A DNA stretch of 64,000 bases from Vagococcus teuberi (lineage in GTDB: Bacteria > Bacillota > Bacilli > Lactobacillales > Vagococcaceae), in assembly GCF_001870205.1 (NCBI RefSeq), contig NZ_CP017267.1, forward strand, positions 484,501 to 548,500, read 5' to 3'. How positions within the stretch are numbered: position 1 is the first letter of the stretch; each line of letters starts with the position of its first letter. A program made the translations under genes and the position numbers. A model generated the notes under the pieces. It did no database searches. It was not told the origin of the DNA and saw only the letters and a list, made by a program, of their open reading frames with translations. Positions 44,236 to 52,635 of the stretch are shown here, in pieces.

Positions 44236-44604
44236 ATGAGTTTAGGAATCGTATTAGTATCACATGTATCAGAGATTACAACAGGTATTACACGTTTAAT
44301 CAAAGAAGTAGCCAAAGATGTTTCGATTACAACAGCTGGCGGATTGGAAGATAACGGTATTGGAACTAGTTTTGATACGATTATGTCAGCATTTGAAGAA
44401 AATGAAGCAGACACTATCCTGGCTTTTTATGACTTAGGAAGTGCTAAAATGAACTTGGAATTAGCAATGGACATGACAGATAAAAATGTCATTTTATATG
44501 ATACAGCATTAGTTGAAAGTAGTTATACAGCGGCCGCGTTAATACAAGCTGGTGCTGATATAAAAACCATTGAAGAACAATTAAGCGAATTAAAGGTTAA
44601 ATAA
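44236..44604 (+). CDS. dhaM: Dihydroxyacetone kinase phosphotransfer subunit DhaM
   Basis: 122 residues: only the EIIA-mannose-type domain, with phospho-accepting His in IVLVSHVSEI (His10). It lacks the HPr/EI fusion seen in enterobacterial DhaM, so it takes phosphate from the general PTS HPr. The ATG directly follows the dhaL stop. Confidence 0.93.
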   Translation: MSLGIVLVSHVSEITTGITRLIKEVAKDVSITTAGGLEDNGIGTSFDTIMSAFEENEADTILAFYDLGSAKMNLELAMDMTDKNVILYDTALVESSYTAAALIQAGADIKTIEEQLSELKVK

Positions 44605-44620
44605 TCTAGGAGGAAAGATC

Positions 44621-45754
44621 ATGAGAAAAGCATTTATTAGTCCATCAAAATATGTACAAGGTGAAGATGAATTACTGAATTTAGGTTATTATGTTAAAAC
44701 ATTTGGAAAGACAGCTCTTTTAATCGCACATCAAGACGATATTAATCGTGTGCAAGAAAAATTAGATAAAACAGCAGAAAAATTTGGTATAACATTTATC
44801 CCGAGTCATTTTAATGGTGAATGCTCACGTGGTGAAGTAGCAAGATTACAAGCTTTTGCGAAAGAAAATAAAGCAGATTGTGTGATTGGTTTAGGTGGTG
44901 GTAAAGCCATAGATACGTCAAAATGTGTAGCTGAAGGAGATAATTTAATTATTGTGCCAACAATTGCTGCAACCGACGCTCCAACAAGTCATTCAGCTGT
45001 TTTATATACTGAAGATGGTGAGTTTGATGACTATGCTTACTTTAAACAAAGTCCAAGCGTGGTAATGGTTGATACAACAATTATCGCAAACGCTCCGACA
45101 AGATTTTTAGTGTCAGGTATGGGGGATGCGTTATCAACATTATTTGAAGCCCGTGCAACAGCGAATTCATTTTCAAATGTTAACGCTGGATTACCAAATG
45201 GTTATGTGACAAAAGAAACAGCACCAGCTAAAAATACGATTGCAGCTTACACATTAGCTAAAGTGTGTTATGAAACATTACTTGAAAATGGCTACAGTGC
45301 CAAAATAGCATGTGACAATAACATCGTGACACCAGCATTAGAAAACATTGTTGAGACAAATATCTTATTATCTGGTTTAGGATTTGAAAGTAGTGGTTTA
45401 GCTGCTGTTCACGCGATTCATGATGGATTGACTGCATTAGAAGGAACTCATTCATACTTCCATGGTGAAAAAGTTGCCTTTAGTGTGATTTGTCAATTAG
45501 TTTTAGAAAATGCCTCACAAAAAGAATTACATGAAGTACTTGATTTTAGTTTATCAATTGGCTTACCAGTTTGTTTAGAAGATATTGGTGTGGAAAGCAT
45601 TACATTTGAAGAAGCAATGGAAGTGGCTGAAAAAGCATGTATACCTGAAGAATCAATTCATTCTATGCCTTTCCCTATTGTTGAAGAAGAAGTTGCGGCT
45701 GCCATTATTGCAGCAGATAAGATTGGTCGTGACTACAAAGCGAAACATAAATAA
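44621..45754 (+). CDS. gldA: Glycerol dehydrogenase
   Basis: 377 residues of the iron/zinc-type alcohol dehydrogenase family: NAD-binding GLGGGKAIDTSKCVA (about 89), ATDAPTSHSAVLYTE, and metal ligands in GMGDALST, AVHAIHDGL and HGEKVAF. It oxidises glycerol to dihydroxyacetone with NAD. Together with DhaKLM it forms the oxidative glycerol route to DHAP. AGGAGG ribosome site; last gene of the operon. Confidence 0.93.
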   Translation: MRKAFISPSKYVQGEDELLNLGYYVKTFGKTALLIAHQDDINRVQEKLDKTAEKFGITFIPSHFNGECSRGEVARLQAFAKENKADCVIGLGGGKAIDTSKCVAEGDNLIIVPTIAATDAPTSHSAVLYTEDGEFDDYAYFKQSPSVVMVDTTIIANAPTRFLVSGMGDALSTLFEARATANSFSNVNAGLPNGYVTKETAPAKNTIAAYTLAKVCYETLLENGYSAKIACDNNIVTPALENIVETNILLSGLGFESSGLAAVHAIHDGLTALEGTHSYFHGEKVAFSVICQLVLENASQKELHEVLDFSLSIGLPVCLEDIGVESITFEEAMEVAEKACIPEESIHSMPFPIVEEEVAAAIIAADKIGRDYKAKHK

Positions 45755-45769
45755 TGATTTAAAGTTTTC

Positions 45770-45806
45770 AAACAGCCAGAATGCCCTATGCTCTGGCTGT
45801 TTATTG
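45770..45806 (+). terminator. Intrinsic terminator
   Basis: AAACAGCCAGA / TCTGGCTGTTT stem after gldA. Confidence 0.85.
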
Positions 45807-45857
45807 TTTTATATACTTATGTTAGACTAGGAAGGAAAAAGAAGAAGGGGGGATGTT

Positions 45858-46847
45858 ATGACACGGATTATCAATAAACCAAAAGATACTGTTTCACAAG
45901 TTTTAAATGGTGTGGCATACATTCATCAAGATATCTTACAAAGAATTCCTAAAACAGGTATATTATTACGCAAAGAGTTGACGCCAGATCGTGTCGCAAT
46001 TATTAGTGGCGGTGGAAGTGGACATGAACCAGCACATTTTGGGTATATTGGAGAAAACATGCTTGATGCTTCAGTAAGTGGACCAATATTTATTCCGCCG
46101 ACAGCTGGAGAAGTGTTTGAGGCCATTCAAAAAACAGATCAAGGTAAAGGTGTTTTATTAGTCATAAAAAATTTCGAAGCTGATATAAATAATTTTTTAC
46201 AAGCAGAAAAGCAAGCGAAAGAAGCGGGTCATAATGTTTCCCATGTGATTGTCAACGACGACTGTTCAGTTGAAACGGGAAGTTTTGAAAAAAGACGTCG
46301 AGGTGTCGCTGGAACTATTTTTGTACATAAAATACTAGGAGCAGCAGCTAGTGAAGGCAAATCATTAGATGAATTAGTTTCAATAGGAGAAAAAGTCATC
46401 AACTCAATGAATAGTCTAGGAGTTGCTTTATCAAGTGGGACAAGTTTAACTGGAGAAACGTCTAACTTTACCTTAGAAAAAGATATGATTTCGTTTGGTA
46501 TTGGCATTCATGGTGAGGAAGGATACCGAAGCGAACCATTTCATTCGTCAGAACACTTAGCCAATGAGCTATTAAATAAATTACTCGTTCAGTATGATGA
46601 TTATATTAATAAAAGATTTGCAATCCTTATAAATGGTTTGGGGACAACGACGGTAATGGAGCAGTATGTTTTTTCAAATGATGTCAAAAGGCTGTTAGAG
46701 TTAGAGGGTGTAACGGTTGTTTACGCTAAAACAGGAAATTATATGACATCAACTAATATGGCTGGAATTTCATTGACTCTTTTAGAAATTACCGAAGATA
46801 ATTGGTTAGATTACCTTAAAAAACCAACTAATGCTTTTGCCTGGTAA
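45858..46847 (+). CDS. dhaQ: DhaQ, DhaK-like co-activator of DhaS
   Basis: 329 residues, the same length as DhaK at 42.7 kb and clearly homologous (SGGGSGHEPAHFGYIG; FGIGIHGEEGYRSE keeps the substrate histidine). No second dhaL accompanies it. In Lactococcus DhaQ binds dihydroxyacetone and activates DhaS instead of acting as a kinase. Position after the terminator and GGGGGG ribosome site suggest its own transcript. It could also be a spare kinase subunit, but the locus favours DhaQ. Confidence 0.8.
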   Translation: MTRIINKPKDTVSQVLNGVAYIHQDILQRIPKTGILLRKELTPDRVAIISGGGSGHEPAHFGYIGENMLDASVSGPIFIPPTAGEVFEAIQKTDQGKGVLLVIKNFEADINNFLQAEKQAKEAGHNVSHVIVNDDCSVETGSFEKRRRGVAGTIFVHKILGAAASEGKSLDELVSIGEKVINSMNSLGVALSSGTSLTGETSNFTLEKDMISFGIGIHGEEGYRSEPFHSSEHLANELLNKLLVQYDDYINKRFAILINGLGTTTVMEQYVFSNDVKRLLELEGVTVVYAKTGNYMTSTNMAGISLTLLEITEDNWLDYLKKPTNAFAW

Positions 46848-46873
46848 AAAAATTAATTTATTTTAAAAAAAGG

Positions 46874-46902
46874 TTGTATTTAAATGAAAGTCATGATATA
46901 TT
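46874..46902 (+). promoter_or_regulatory. Promoter of the cold-shock gene
   Basis: TTGTAT, 17 bases, TATATT (46897-46902). Confidence 0.65.
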
Positions 46903-46909
46903 AATAAGC

Positions 46910-47031
46910 GTAGTATATTTGATTCGTTTTAGGAAAATTAACATTCTGTTTACATTTCTCCTATTAAGCGTCACATTTATTGCAACAGAATATGCGTATA
47001 TGATTACGCGATAATAAGGAGGAAACACAAC
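46910..47031 (+). promoter_or_regulatory. Long structured 5' leader of csp
   Basis: About 120 untranslated bases, containing GCGTA-TATGAT-TACGC (46992-47009) next to AAGGAGG. This is typical of cold-shock mRNAs whose leader refolds with temperature. Transcript start is inferred. Confidence 0.5.
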
Positions 47032-47232
47032 ATGGCAAACGGAACTGTAAAATGGTTTAACGCTGAAAAAGGTTTTGGTTTTATCACTCAAGAAGGTGGA
47101 GAAGATGTATTTGCACATTTCTCAGCTATCCAAGGTGACGGATTCAAAACTTTAGAAGAAGGTCAAGAAGTGACTTTTGATGTTGAAGAAGGTCAACGTG
47201 GACTTCAAGCAACTAACATCGTTAAAGCTTAA
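47032..47232 (+). CDS. csp: Cold-shock protein (CSD fold)
   Basis: 66 residues with RNP1 KGFGFIT and RNP2 VFAHFS motifs, full length for bacterial Csp. It binds single-stranded RNA/DNA and acts as an RNA chaperone at low temperature and in growth. AAGGAGGAAAC ribosome site and a long leader as in known csp genes. Confidence 0.95.
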   Translation: MANGTVKWFNAEKGFGFITQEGGEDVFAHFSAIQGDGFKTLEEGQEVTFDVEEGQRGLQATNIVKA

Positions 47233-47248
47233 TCTAACTTTTAATTAA

Positions 47249-47287
47249 ACAAAACCACTTAAGTTAATTCTTAAGTGGTTTTTTATT
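47249..47287. terminator. Bidirectional intrinsic terminator
   Basis: AAAACCACTTAAG / CTTAAGTGGTTTT stem between csp and the convergent pentapeptide gene. Confidence 0.9.
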
Positions 47288-47939
47288 TGCTTGAATCAAG
47301 TGGCTCGTCGATTACCATACCAAGAGCTAAACCAATGCTAATCATTTGATCCATATTTACGATAAGTCCTTGAATTTTATCAGGAGAAAAGTATAGCTGT
47401 TCAAAGTGACAACTAGATAAATTTAATCCAGAAAAAGTAGTGTTTAGCCAAGTTGATTTTTCAAGGTGGCAGTCATTAAATTCACAATGCTTCCAATCTA
47501 AGTCAGAAAACTCGGAAAGTGATAAGTCAGAAGATAACCATCCTGTATATCTAATTTTAGCAAAGTTAAAAGAGGTGTAAGGCATAGTACATTGCTTAAA
47601 TTCGCAGTGACTTAGGTAAGAATCAGCAAAGTTAACACCAGTTAAACGACAATTTTTAAACAGAACACGATGAAACGAACTGTCAATCCATTCCGTATTG
47701 GAGAAATCACAGGAATCAAAAATCGTGTCGCTAATTTCAATAGCCTCACACTGTTGATTGGAAAATGTCGTTTTTTGCCAATGATTTTTATCAATTATTA
47801 ACCGATTAATTTGGGTAGTATCTTCTTTGGTAACATACAAAAATTGTAAATTATCAAGGGTGTTATTAGATAAATATTCTGGGAAACATGTTTTATCTTC
47901 TAGTTTATCTTTTATTAGAATAGGGTGATTTCGTTTCAT
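47283..47939 (-). CDS. Pentapeptide-repeat protein, Qnr-like in size
   Basis: 218 residues. From about residue 58 to 185 the sequence follows the five-residue A(D/N)LxX pattern with F/L at the centre (ISDTIFDSCDFSNTEWID, VNFADSYLSHCEF, SEFSDLDWKHCEF, TTFSGLNLSSCHF), predicting a right-handed quadrilateral beta-helix. Size and a final helical C-terminus resemble Qnr gyrase-protecting proteins, but repeats are irregular and I cannot confirm that group. Single gene, minus strand. Confidence 0.7.
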   Translation of the reverse strand: MKRNHPILIKDKLEDKTCFPEYLSNNTLDNLQFLYVTKEDTTQINRLIIDKNHWQKTTFSNQQCEAIEISDTIFDSCDFSNTEWIDSSFHRVLFKNCRLTGVNFADSYLSHCEFKQCTMPYTSFNFAKIRYTGWLSSDLSLSEFSDLDWKHCEFNDCHLEKSTWLNTTFSGLNLSSCHFEQLYFSPDKIQGLIVNMDQMISIGLALGMVIDEPLDSSK

Positions 47940-48022
47940 GTATCATCCAACCTTTCAAATAGTAAAAACGTCAATTTTAAATTAAGTATAACATATTTTA
48001 AAAATAGCTAATCAAAAAAATG

Positions 48023-48051
48023 TTGACTTTTAGATCTAATTCTTATACAAT
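48023..48051 (+). promoter_or_regulatory. Promoter of infC-rpmI-rplT
   Basis: TTGACT, 17 bases, TACAAT (48046-48051). Confidence 0.8.
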
Positions 48052-48057
48052 GAAGAA

Positions 48058-48229
48058 GTTGAGAAATCAAAGCAGAAGCACCCGCTTCTCGCCTTAACAA
48101 TAAAAATTGTTGGGCTAGATAACGTTTAGTTTTGATATTTTTATCAAACACTATTTTGGTGCGGGGTCTTTATATAATAATAAAGAACTCGTTTTTTTCT
48201 GTGTTTTTCTCTAGAATATTCGGAGGTGA
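48058..48229 (+). promoter_or_regulatory. L20 leader (autoregulatory mRNA element)
   Basis: Leader of about 170 bases before infC with GCAGAAGCACCCGCTTC near the start and GGTGCGGGG near the end, whose CCCGC/GCGGG segments can pair over distance. This is the pattern of the Firmicutes L20 leader that binds ribosomal protein L20 and shuts down the operon. Confidence 0.8.
48163..48199 (+). terminator. Attenuator terminator in the L20 leader
   Basis: GGGTCTTTA / TAAAGAACTC stem (one bulge) followed by T7, about 30 bases before infC. It would form when L20 is in excess. Confidence 0.7.
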
Positions 48230-48235
48230 ATGACC

Positions 48236-48751
48236 ATAGCAAAAGATAATATGGTGAATGACGGCATTCGTGCAAGAGAACTACGTTTAATTGCAGTAGA
48301 CGGAGAACAGCTAGGTGTTAAATCTAAAGTAGAAGCTTTAAGAATTGCTCAAGAGGCGAATCTTGATCTTGTTTTAGTGTCACCAAACGCTAAACCACCA
48401 GTTGCAAAAATCATGGATTATGGAAAATTCCGTTTTGAGCAACAGAAGAAGGAACGCGAAGCCCGTAAAAAGCAAAAAGTCATTAATGTAAAAGAGGTTC
48501 GTTTGAGCCCAACGATAGATGTCAATGATTTTAATACCAAGTTGCGTAACGCGCGTAAATTCCTTGAAAAAGGTGATAAAGTGAAAGCTTCTATCCGATT
48601 TAAAGGTCGTGCGATTACCCATAAAGAAATTGGTCAGAACGTCTTAAATCGCTTAGCGGATGAAACAAACGATATCTCAGTTGTTGAACAGAAAGCGAAA
48701 ATGGATGGTAGAAGTATGTTTATCATGCTTGCGCCAAAAACAGATAAGTAG
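48236..48751 (+). CDS. infC: Translation initiation factor IF-3 (probable AUA start)
   Basis: About 171 residues with the two IF-3 domains: N-terminal [20 protein letters not shown] and C-terminal [26 protein letters not shown]-3 keeps 30S subunits free and checks start codons. The ATG at 48230 is only 3 bases after GGAGG, while an ATA at 48236 is 9 bases after it and lines up with the AUU start of Bacillus infC. A non-AUG start is the known basis of IF-3 self-regulation. First gene of infC-rpmI-rplT. Confidence 0.9.
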   Translation: MAKDNMVNDGIRARELRLIAVDGEQLGVKSKVEALRIAQEANLDLVLVSPNAKPPVAKIMDYGKFRFEQQKKEREARKKQKVINVKEVRLSPTIDVNDFNTKLRNARKFLEKGDKVKASIRFKGRAITHKEIGQNVLNRLADETNDISVVEQKAKMDGRSMFIMLAPKTDK

Positions 48752-48776
48752 GTAAAAATCTGAGGAGGAAAATAAC

Positions 48777-48977
48777 ATGCCAAAAATGAAAACACACCGT
48801 GGATTAGCAAAACGTGTAAAACGTACTGGTGGTGGAGGACTTAAAAGACATCGCGCATTTACTAGTCACCGTTTCCATGGAAAAACTAAAAAACAACGTC
48901 GTCAATTACGTCGTCCAGCAATGGTATCAAAAGGCGATTACAAACGTATTCGTCAACAATTGACTCGCATGAAATAA
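48777..48977 (+). CDS. rpmI: Ribosomal protein L35
   Basis: 66 residues, very basic, beginning [18 protein letters not shown] and ending in the conserved [19 protein letters not shown] pattern. 50S subunit protein. GAGGAGG ribosome site; between infC and rplT. Confidence 0.97.
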   Translation: MPKMKTHRGLAKRVKRTGGGGLKRHRAFTSHRFHGKTKKQRRQLRRPAMVSKGDYKRIRQQLTRMK

Positions 48978-49043
48978 TTTTTAGTTTTTGATAATAACTA
49001 AAAACATATACTGAAATATTGAACAACTCAAGGAGGAATTATC

Positions 49044-49403
49044 ATGGCACGTGTAAAAGGTGGAACAGTAACTCGCCAACGTCGTAAAAAAGTGCTTAAG
49101 TTAGCTAAAGGCTACTATGGCTCAAAACATACATTATATAAAACAGCAAAAGAACAAGTGATGACTTCTTATACATACGCATTTAGAGATCGTCGTCAAA
49201 CAAAACGTAACTTCCGTAAATTATGGATTGCTCGTATTAACGCAGCAGCTCGTATGAATGGTTTAAGTTACTCTAAATTCATGCATGGATTAAAATTAGC
49301 AAACATTGATATGAACCGTAAAATGTTAGCTGATATTGCTATTCATGATGCAGAAGCATTTACAACATTAGCTGACCAAGCAAAAGCTGCTTTAGCTAAA
49401 TAA
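49044..49403 (+). CDS. rplT: Ribosomal protein L20
   Basis: 119 residues, full length: [26 protein letters not shown]-terminus and the globular C-terminal domain. Required for early 50S assembly and represses its own operon through the L20 leader upstream of infC. AAGGAGG ribosome site. Confidence 0.97.
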   Translation: MARVKGGTVTRQRRKKVLKLAKGYYGSKHTLYKTAKEQVMTSYTYAFRDRRQTKRNFRKLWIARINAAARMNGLSYSKFMHGLKLANIDMNRKMLADIAIHDAEAFTTLADQAKAALAK

Positions 49404-49407
49404 TTTA

Positions 49408-49449
49408 AAAAGCCTTAGAAAATATTCAATGTTTTCTAAGGCTTTTTTT
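49408..49449. terminator. Bidirectional intrinsic terminator
   Basis: AAAAGCCTTAGAAAA / TTTTCTAAGGCTTTT arms with a 9-base loop between convergent rplT and fbp. Confidence 0.92.
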
Positions 49450-49451
49450 AT

Positions 49452-51371
49452 TTAGTATGGTAAATAATTTAATAATTTTGTCAGATCATTTATTTGTCCT
49501 TGTAAACTTGAACCAATCGTTGTATCGCGAACATATTTTCTTTCAACGGGTCTATCAACAATACGTTTGATAGAAACAATGTCATCATTTTGTAAAATCA
49601 CTTCTTCTACAGAAGAAAATGGTTTGTGTGCGACTAATTGCATACCATATGAATTGTACAGTAAGGTGTATCCTGCGATTCCTGTTGTCTTTTGGTATGG
49701 TTTTGAAAACCCACCATCAATCACTAACATTTTACCACCGGCTTTAATTGGCGTCTCACCTTTAATTTCTTTCACTGGAGTATGACCATTTATAAGGTGG
49801 CTATCATCTTTATAGAGACCAAACTCCGATAGAATAAAGGAAATCGTTTCTTCGTTTTCTCTAAGTGTGTAATAAGCATTTTTTTCTTCAATATGCGTGG
49901 ATTTATCTTCAATAAAGTAACGCTCAAAAGTCGTCATTTCTTTTTTTCCAAATAAAGAAGAGTTCTCACCAGACCATAAGTACCATAATAAGTCTGTATT
50001 GAAATCGTCGTATGTTTCTGGACAGGTATAAGCTTTTCTAAGGCTTGTCTCAAAGAAATCTAGCAGTTCTTTTCCTTTATACGACCCGTCAGTTAGTTTA
50101 AATTCTTTTAAAGAACCATCTTTATTTAAGGGAACGCATCCATGTATCAGCAGGTTATCATTATAAACCAAGTACATATTTCCTTTTTTGACTAAAAAAT
50201 CAGTATGTCGTTTTAGTTTTTCAGAGTGGATAAAGTTCTGCATCAGTCTTTCGATGATTTCTTCTTCTTCAGGTGTAAGTACTGAAGGTTTGTCAGGATT
50301 GACTGTCATAAAACAAGTATTAGTTAAAGGATGCTCTTTTCCTTTTATCGAGACAGTTAACTGGTCAAAATTTGTATGTGACAATAGTTTGCGGTGATCC
50401 ATATCAAATTCAGGTCGTCTTTGAACTAGTTGTTCTTCTAGTTTGAATTGTAAGATAGCTGCAGCCTGATGCATTTTAGTTGTTTCTAACAGTTCTTCTT
50501 TAGAAGAATAGGTTTCAGGTGTTGGTTTTGGTCTAAAGGCTTCGTTATCTAGGTAATATTTTTCAGCATAAGTAAGTAGTGGTCGCAAATTAATGCCATA
50601 AGTATCTTCTATTATATCTAAATTATTATAACGAGCGGATATTCGAATAATATTCATCATACATAACGGTGATCCAGCAGCTGCTCCAATCCAAATAATA
50701 TCATGGTTTCCCCACTGTATATCAACAGAATGATAATCAATTAAGGCGTCAATGATTTTATCAGGTTCAGGTCCTCTGTCGTAAATATCACCGACAACAT
50801 GGAGATGGTCTATAACAAGTCGTTGAATGGTGTAGCACAAATCAATAATTAAAGCGTTTCCTTGTTTAAGCGTTAAAACATCTGATATGATTTGGTTATA
50901 GTATTCTTTTTTATCAGTATTTGTTTTAACCTGATATAAAAGTTCTTCAATAATGTAAGAAAAACGTTTAGGTAACGATTTTCTTAATTTTGAACGAGTA
51001 TATTTACTTGCACTAAATTTAATTAATCGAATGAGCTGATCAATTGTTTGTCTATACCAATTAGTGTCAATTAGTTTTTCAATGTGTTTGAGTTTTTGTT
51101 CTGGATAATAGATGAGTGAAGCAAGTATTTGTTTTTCTTTATCCGTTAATTCGTTATTGAAGACATCATTTATCTTTTCCTTAACGTTTCCAGAGCCGTT
51201 ACGTAGTAAATGTTGAAAGGCATTAAACTCTCCATGCAAATCACTAACAAAGTGTTCTGTTCCTTTAGGTAAATTTTGAATCGCTTTCAAATTTATGATT
51301 TCGCTAATGATGTTTTCTTTATTTTTGTACTGTTTGTAGAGTAAATCAAGATATTTATTTTGTTCTTCCAT
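49452..51371 (-). CDS. fbp: Fructose-1,6-bisphosphatase class III
   Basis: 639 residues of the Firmicutes-specific class III enzyme, with the metallophosphoesterase motifs FVSDLHGEFNAFQ (about 42), VVGDIYDRGPEPD, IQWGNHDIIW and NGHTPVKEIKGETP. It hydrolyses fructose-1,6-bisphosphate in gluconeogenesis, useful when growing on glycerol, dihydroxyacetone or serine, whose pathways are in this window. Single gene, minus strand. Confidence 0.95.
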   Translation of the reverse strand: MEEQNKYLDLLYKQYKNKENIISEIINLKAIQNLPKGTEHFVSDLHGEFNAFQHLLRNGSGNVKEKINDVFNNELTDKEKQILASLIYYPEQKLKHIEKLIDTNWYRQTIDQLIRLIKFSASKYTRSKLRKSLPKRFSYIIEELLYQVKTNTDKKEYYNQIISDVLTLKQGNALIIDLCYTIQRLVIDHLHVVGDIYDRGPEPDKIIDALIDYHSVDIQWGNHDIIWIGAAAGSPLCMMNIIRISARYNNLDIIEDTYGINLRPLLTYAEKYYLDNEAFRPKPTPETYSSKEELLETTKMHQAAAILQFKLEEQLVQRRPEFDMDHRKLLSHTNFDQLTVSIKGKEHPLTNTCFMTVNPDKPSVLTPEEEEIIERLMQNFIHSEKLKRHTDFLVKKGNMYLVYNDNLLIHGCVPLNKDGSLKEFKLTDGSYKGKELLDFFETSLRKAYTCPETYDDFNTDLLWYLWSGENSSLFGKKEMTTFERYFIEDKSTHIEEKNAYYTLRENEETISFILSEFGLYKDDSHLINGHTPVKEIKGETPIKAGGKMLVIDGGFSKPYQKTTGIAGYTLLYNSYGMQLVAHKPFSSVEEVILQNDDIVSIKRIVDRPVERKYVRDTTIGSSLQGQINDLTKLLNYLPY

Positions 51372-51512
51372 AATCCCTATACCTTTTCTTTTTTAGGTTA
51401 ATAGTAGTATATAGAGTTATATTAGTCAATCTATACCAATTAGTAAAATTTACCTAATTGTCAAATGAAGAAAAAGTTTGTATAATTTTAAAGGATTGGA
51501 AAGGTGATAAAA

Positions 51513-52205
51513 ATGAGAAATGAAATGATGTATCGTCCAGTGTTAAAAGACGAGATAATCGATTTAATTAGATATAGACAGCCTGAAATGAGTGGAAAAG
51601 TTGGAGAAATCCAACAAGAAGCAAAAGAAACAGGAGTGCCAGTTATTCCCAATGAGACGGCTACGTTTCTGCGTTTCTTTTTAAAACAAATAAAAGCCAA
51701 AAATGTATTAGAAGTAGGAACAGCGATAGGTTTTTCGGCTAGTCTGATGATTGATGCTATGGGTCCAGATAGTCATGTTACGACGATTGATCGGTTTGAT
51801 GTCATGATTAGACGAGCAAAAAAAACATTCGAAAAACTAGGAATAGAAGATCAAGTAACACTACTTGAGGGGGACGCTAAAGATATTTTAGGAACACTTG
51901 ATGGACCGTTTGATTTTATTTTTATGGATAGTGCTAAATCAAAATACATTGAATTTTTACCAGATTGTTTAAGATTGGTGAAAGAAGGTGGCGTGATTAT
52001 GATTGATGATGTGTTTCAAGCAGGAACAGTCATGCACGACATAAAGGACATTCCTAAAAGTCAAAGAACAATTTATCGAAAATTGAATAAATTATATGAT
52101 GCTGTACTTGGTCATGACGATTTATCAGTGACGATCTTGCCACTAGGTGATGGCGTATTGATGATTTCAAAAGAAGTTGAAGAAGTGAATTTAATAGTTG
52201 ATTAA
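51513..52205 (+). CDS. Class I SAM-dependent O-methyltransferase
   Basis: 230 residues with the SAM site VLEVGTAIGFSASLMIDAM (about 65), TTIDRFD and FIFMDSAKSKYIEFLP, typical of the catechol-O-methyltransferase/YrrM group. ATG 51513 has AAAGGTG 6 bases before; a GTG at 51504 overlaps that site. The substrate (possibly a modified tRNA uridine, as for TrmR/YrrM) is not certain. Confidence 0.82.
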   Translation: MRNEMMYRPVLKDEIIDLIRYRQPEMSGKVGEIQQEAKETGVPVIPNETATFLRFFLKQIKAKNVLEVGTAIGFSASLMIDAMGPDSHVTTIDRFDVMIRRAKKTFEKLGIEDQVTLLEGDAKDILGTLDGPFDFIFMDSAKSKYIEFLPDCLRLVKEGGVIMIDDVFQAGTVMHDIKDIPKSQRTIYRKLNKLYDAVLGHDDLSVTILPLGDGVLMISKEVEEVNLIVD

Positions 52206-52237
52206 AGAATGTGGCGGATACACATTCTTTTTTTTGT
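52205..52237 (+). terminator. Intrinsic terminator
   Basis: GAATGTG-GCGGATA-CACATTC stem with T-run after the O-methyltransferase gene. Confidence 0.85.
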
Positions 52238-52251
52238 TATATTAAGACAAT

Positions 52252-52288
52252 AAAAAAACCAATTGATAAACACCTTATCAACTGGTTT
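52252..52288 (-). terminator. Intrinsic terminator of tRNA-Arg
   Basis: On the minus strand: AACCAGTTGATAA / TTTATCAATTGGTT stem and a T-run, 7 bases after the tRNA. Confidence 0.8.
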
Positions 52289-52294
52289 AAATAA

Positions 52295-52368
52295 CGTCGC
52301 AGGAGGGATTCGAACCCCCGACCGTTCGCTTAGAAGGCGAATGCTCTATCCAGCTGAGCTACTGCGAC
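52295..52368 (-). tRNA. tRNA-Arg (anticodon TCT)
   Basis: 74 bases forming a complete cloverleaf: acceptor GTCGCAG/CTGCGAC, D-loop AGCTCAGCTGGATAGAGC, anticodon loop CTTCTAA (TCT), T-arm GGGGGTTCGAATCCC. The CCA end is not encoded. It reads AGA/AGG codons, which are common in this AT-rich window. Confidence 0.95.
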
Positions 52369-52530
52369 TGGATGATTAAAAGTATATGCTGTTTTAAACA
52401 ACAGAATAATCATAAACAATTTTTAGAGAATAGTCAACAGTTTTTTTATAAAAAATTTTTATAAAAAAAACGACTTAAAAGGAAAGTTAAAAGAAAAAAT
52501 GGATGATAAACAAACGAAAATTAAAAATAC

Positions 52531-52581
52531 TAGACAAAAAGTAGAAGTATGATGTATACTTACAAAAGTATTGTTGATACT
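52531..52581. promoter_or_regulatory. TetR promoter with twin operators
   Basis: TAGACA, 18 bases, TATACT (52555-52560). AGTAT-N5-ATACT occurs at 52546-52560 (over the -10) and 52567-52581, 21 bp apart. A partial third copy lies near 52626. Confidence 0.65.
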
Positions 52582-52635
52582 ATGGGGAAATTGAACAATA
52601 TAACAATTAATTTAGGTGTAAGGGGAGTATACAAT

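Noticed and set aside
46891-47118. Minus-strand ORF over the csp leader
   Set aside because: It lies opposite the csp promoter and start, has no good ribosome site and no protein-like composition.
52440-52470. Palindromic run of T, ATAAAAA and A near 52440-52470
   Set aside because: Low-complexity A/T sequence; no conserved arms beyond composition and no associated gene end.
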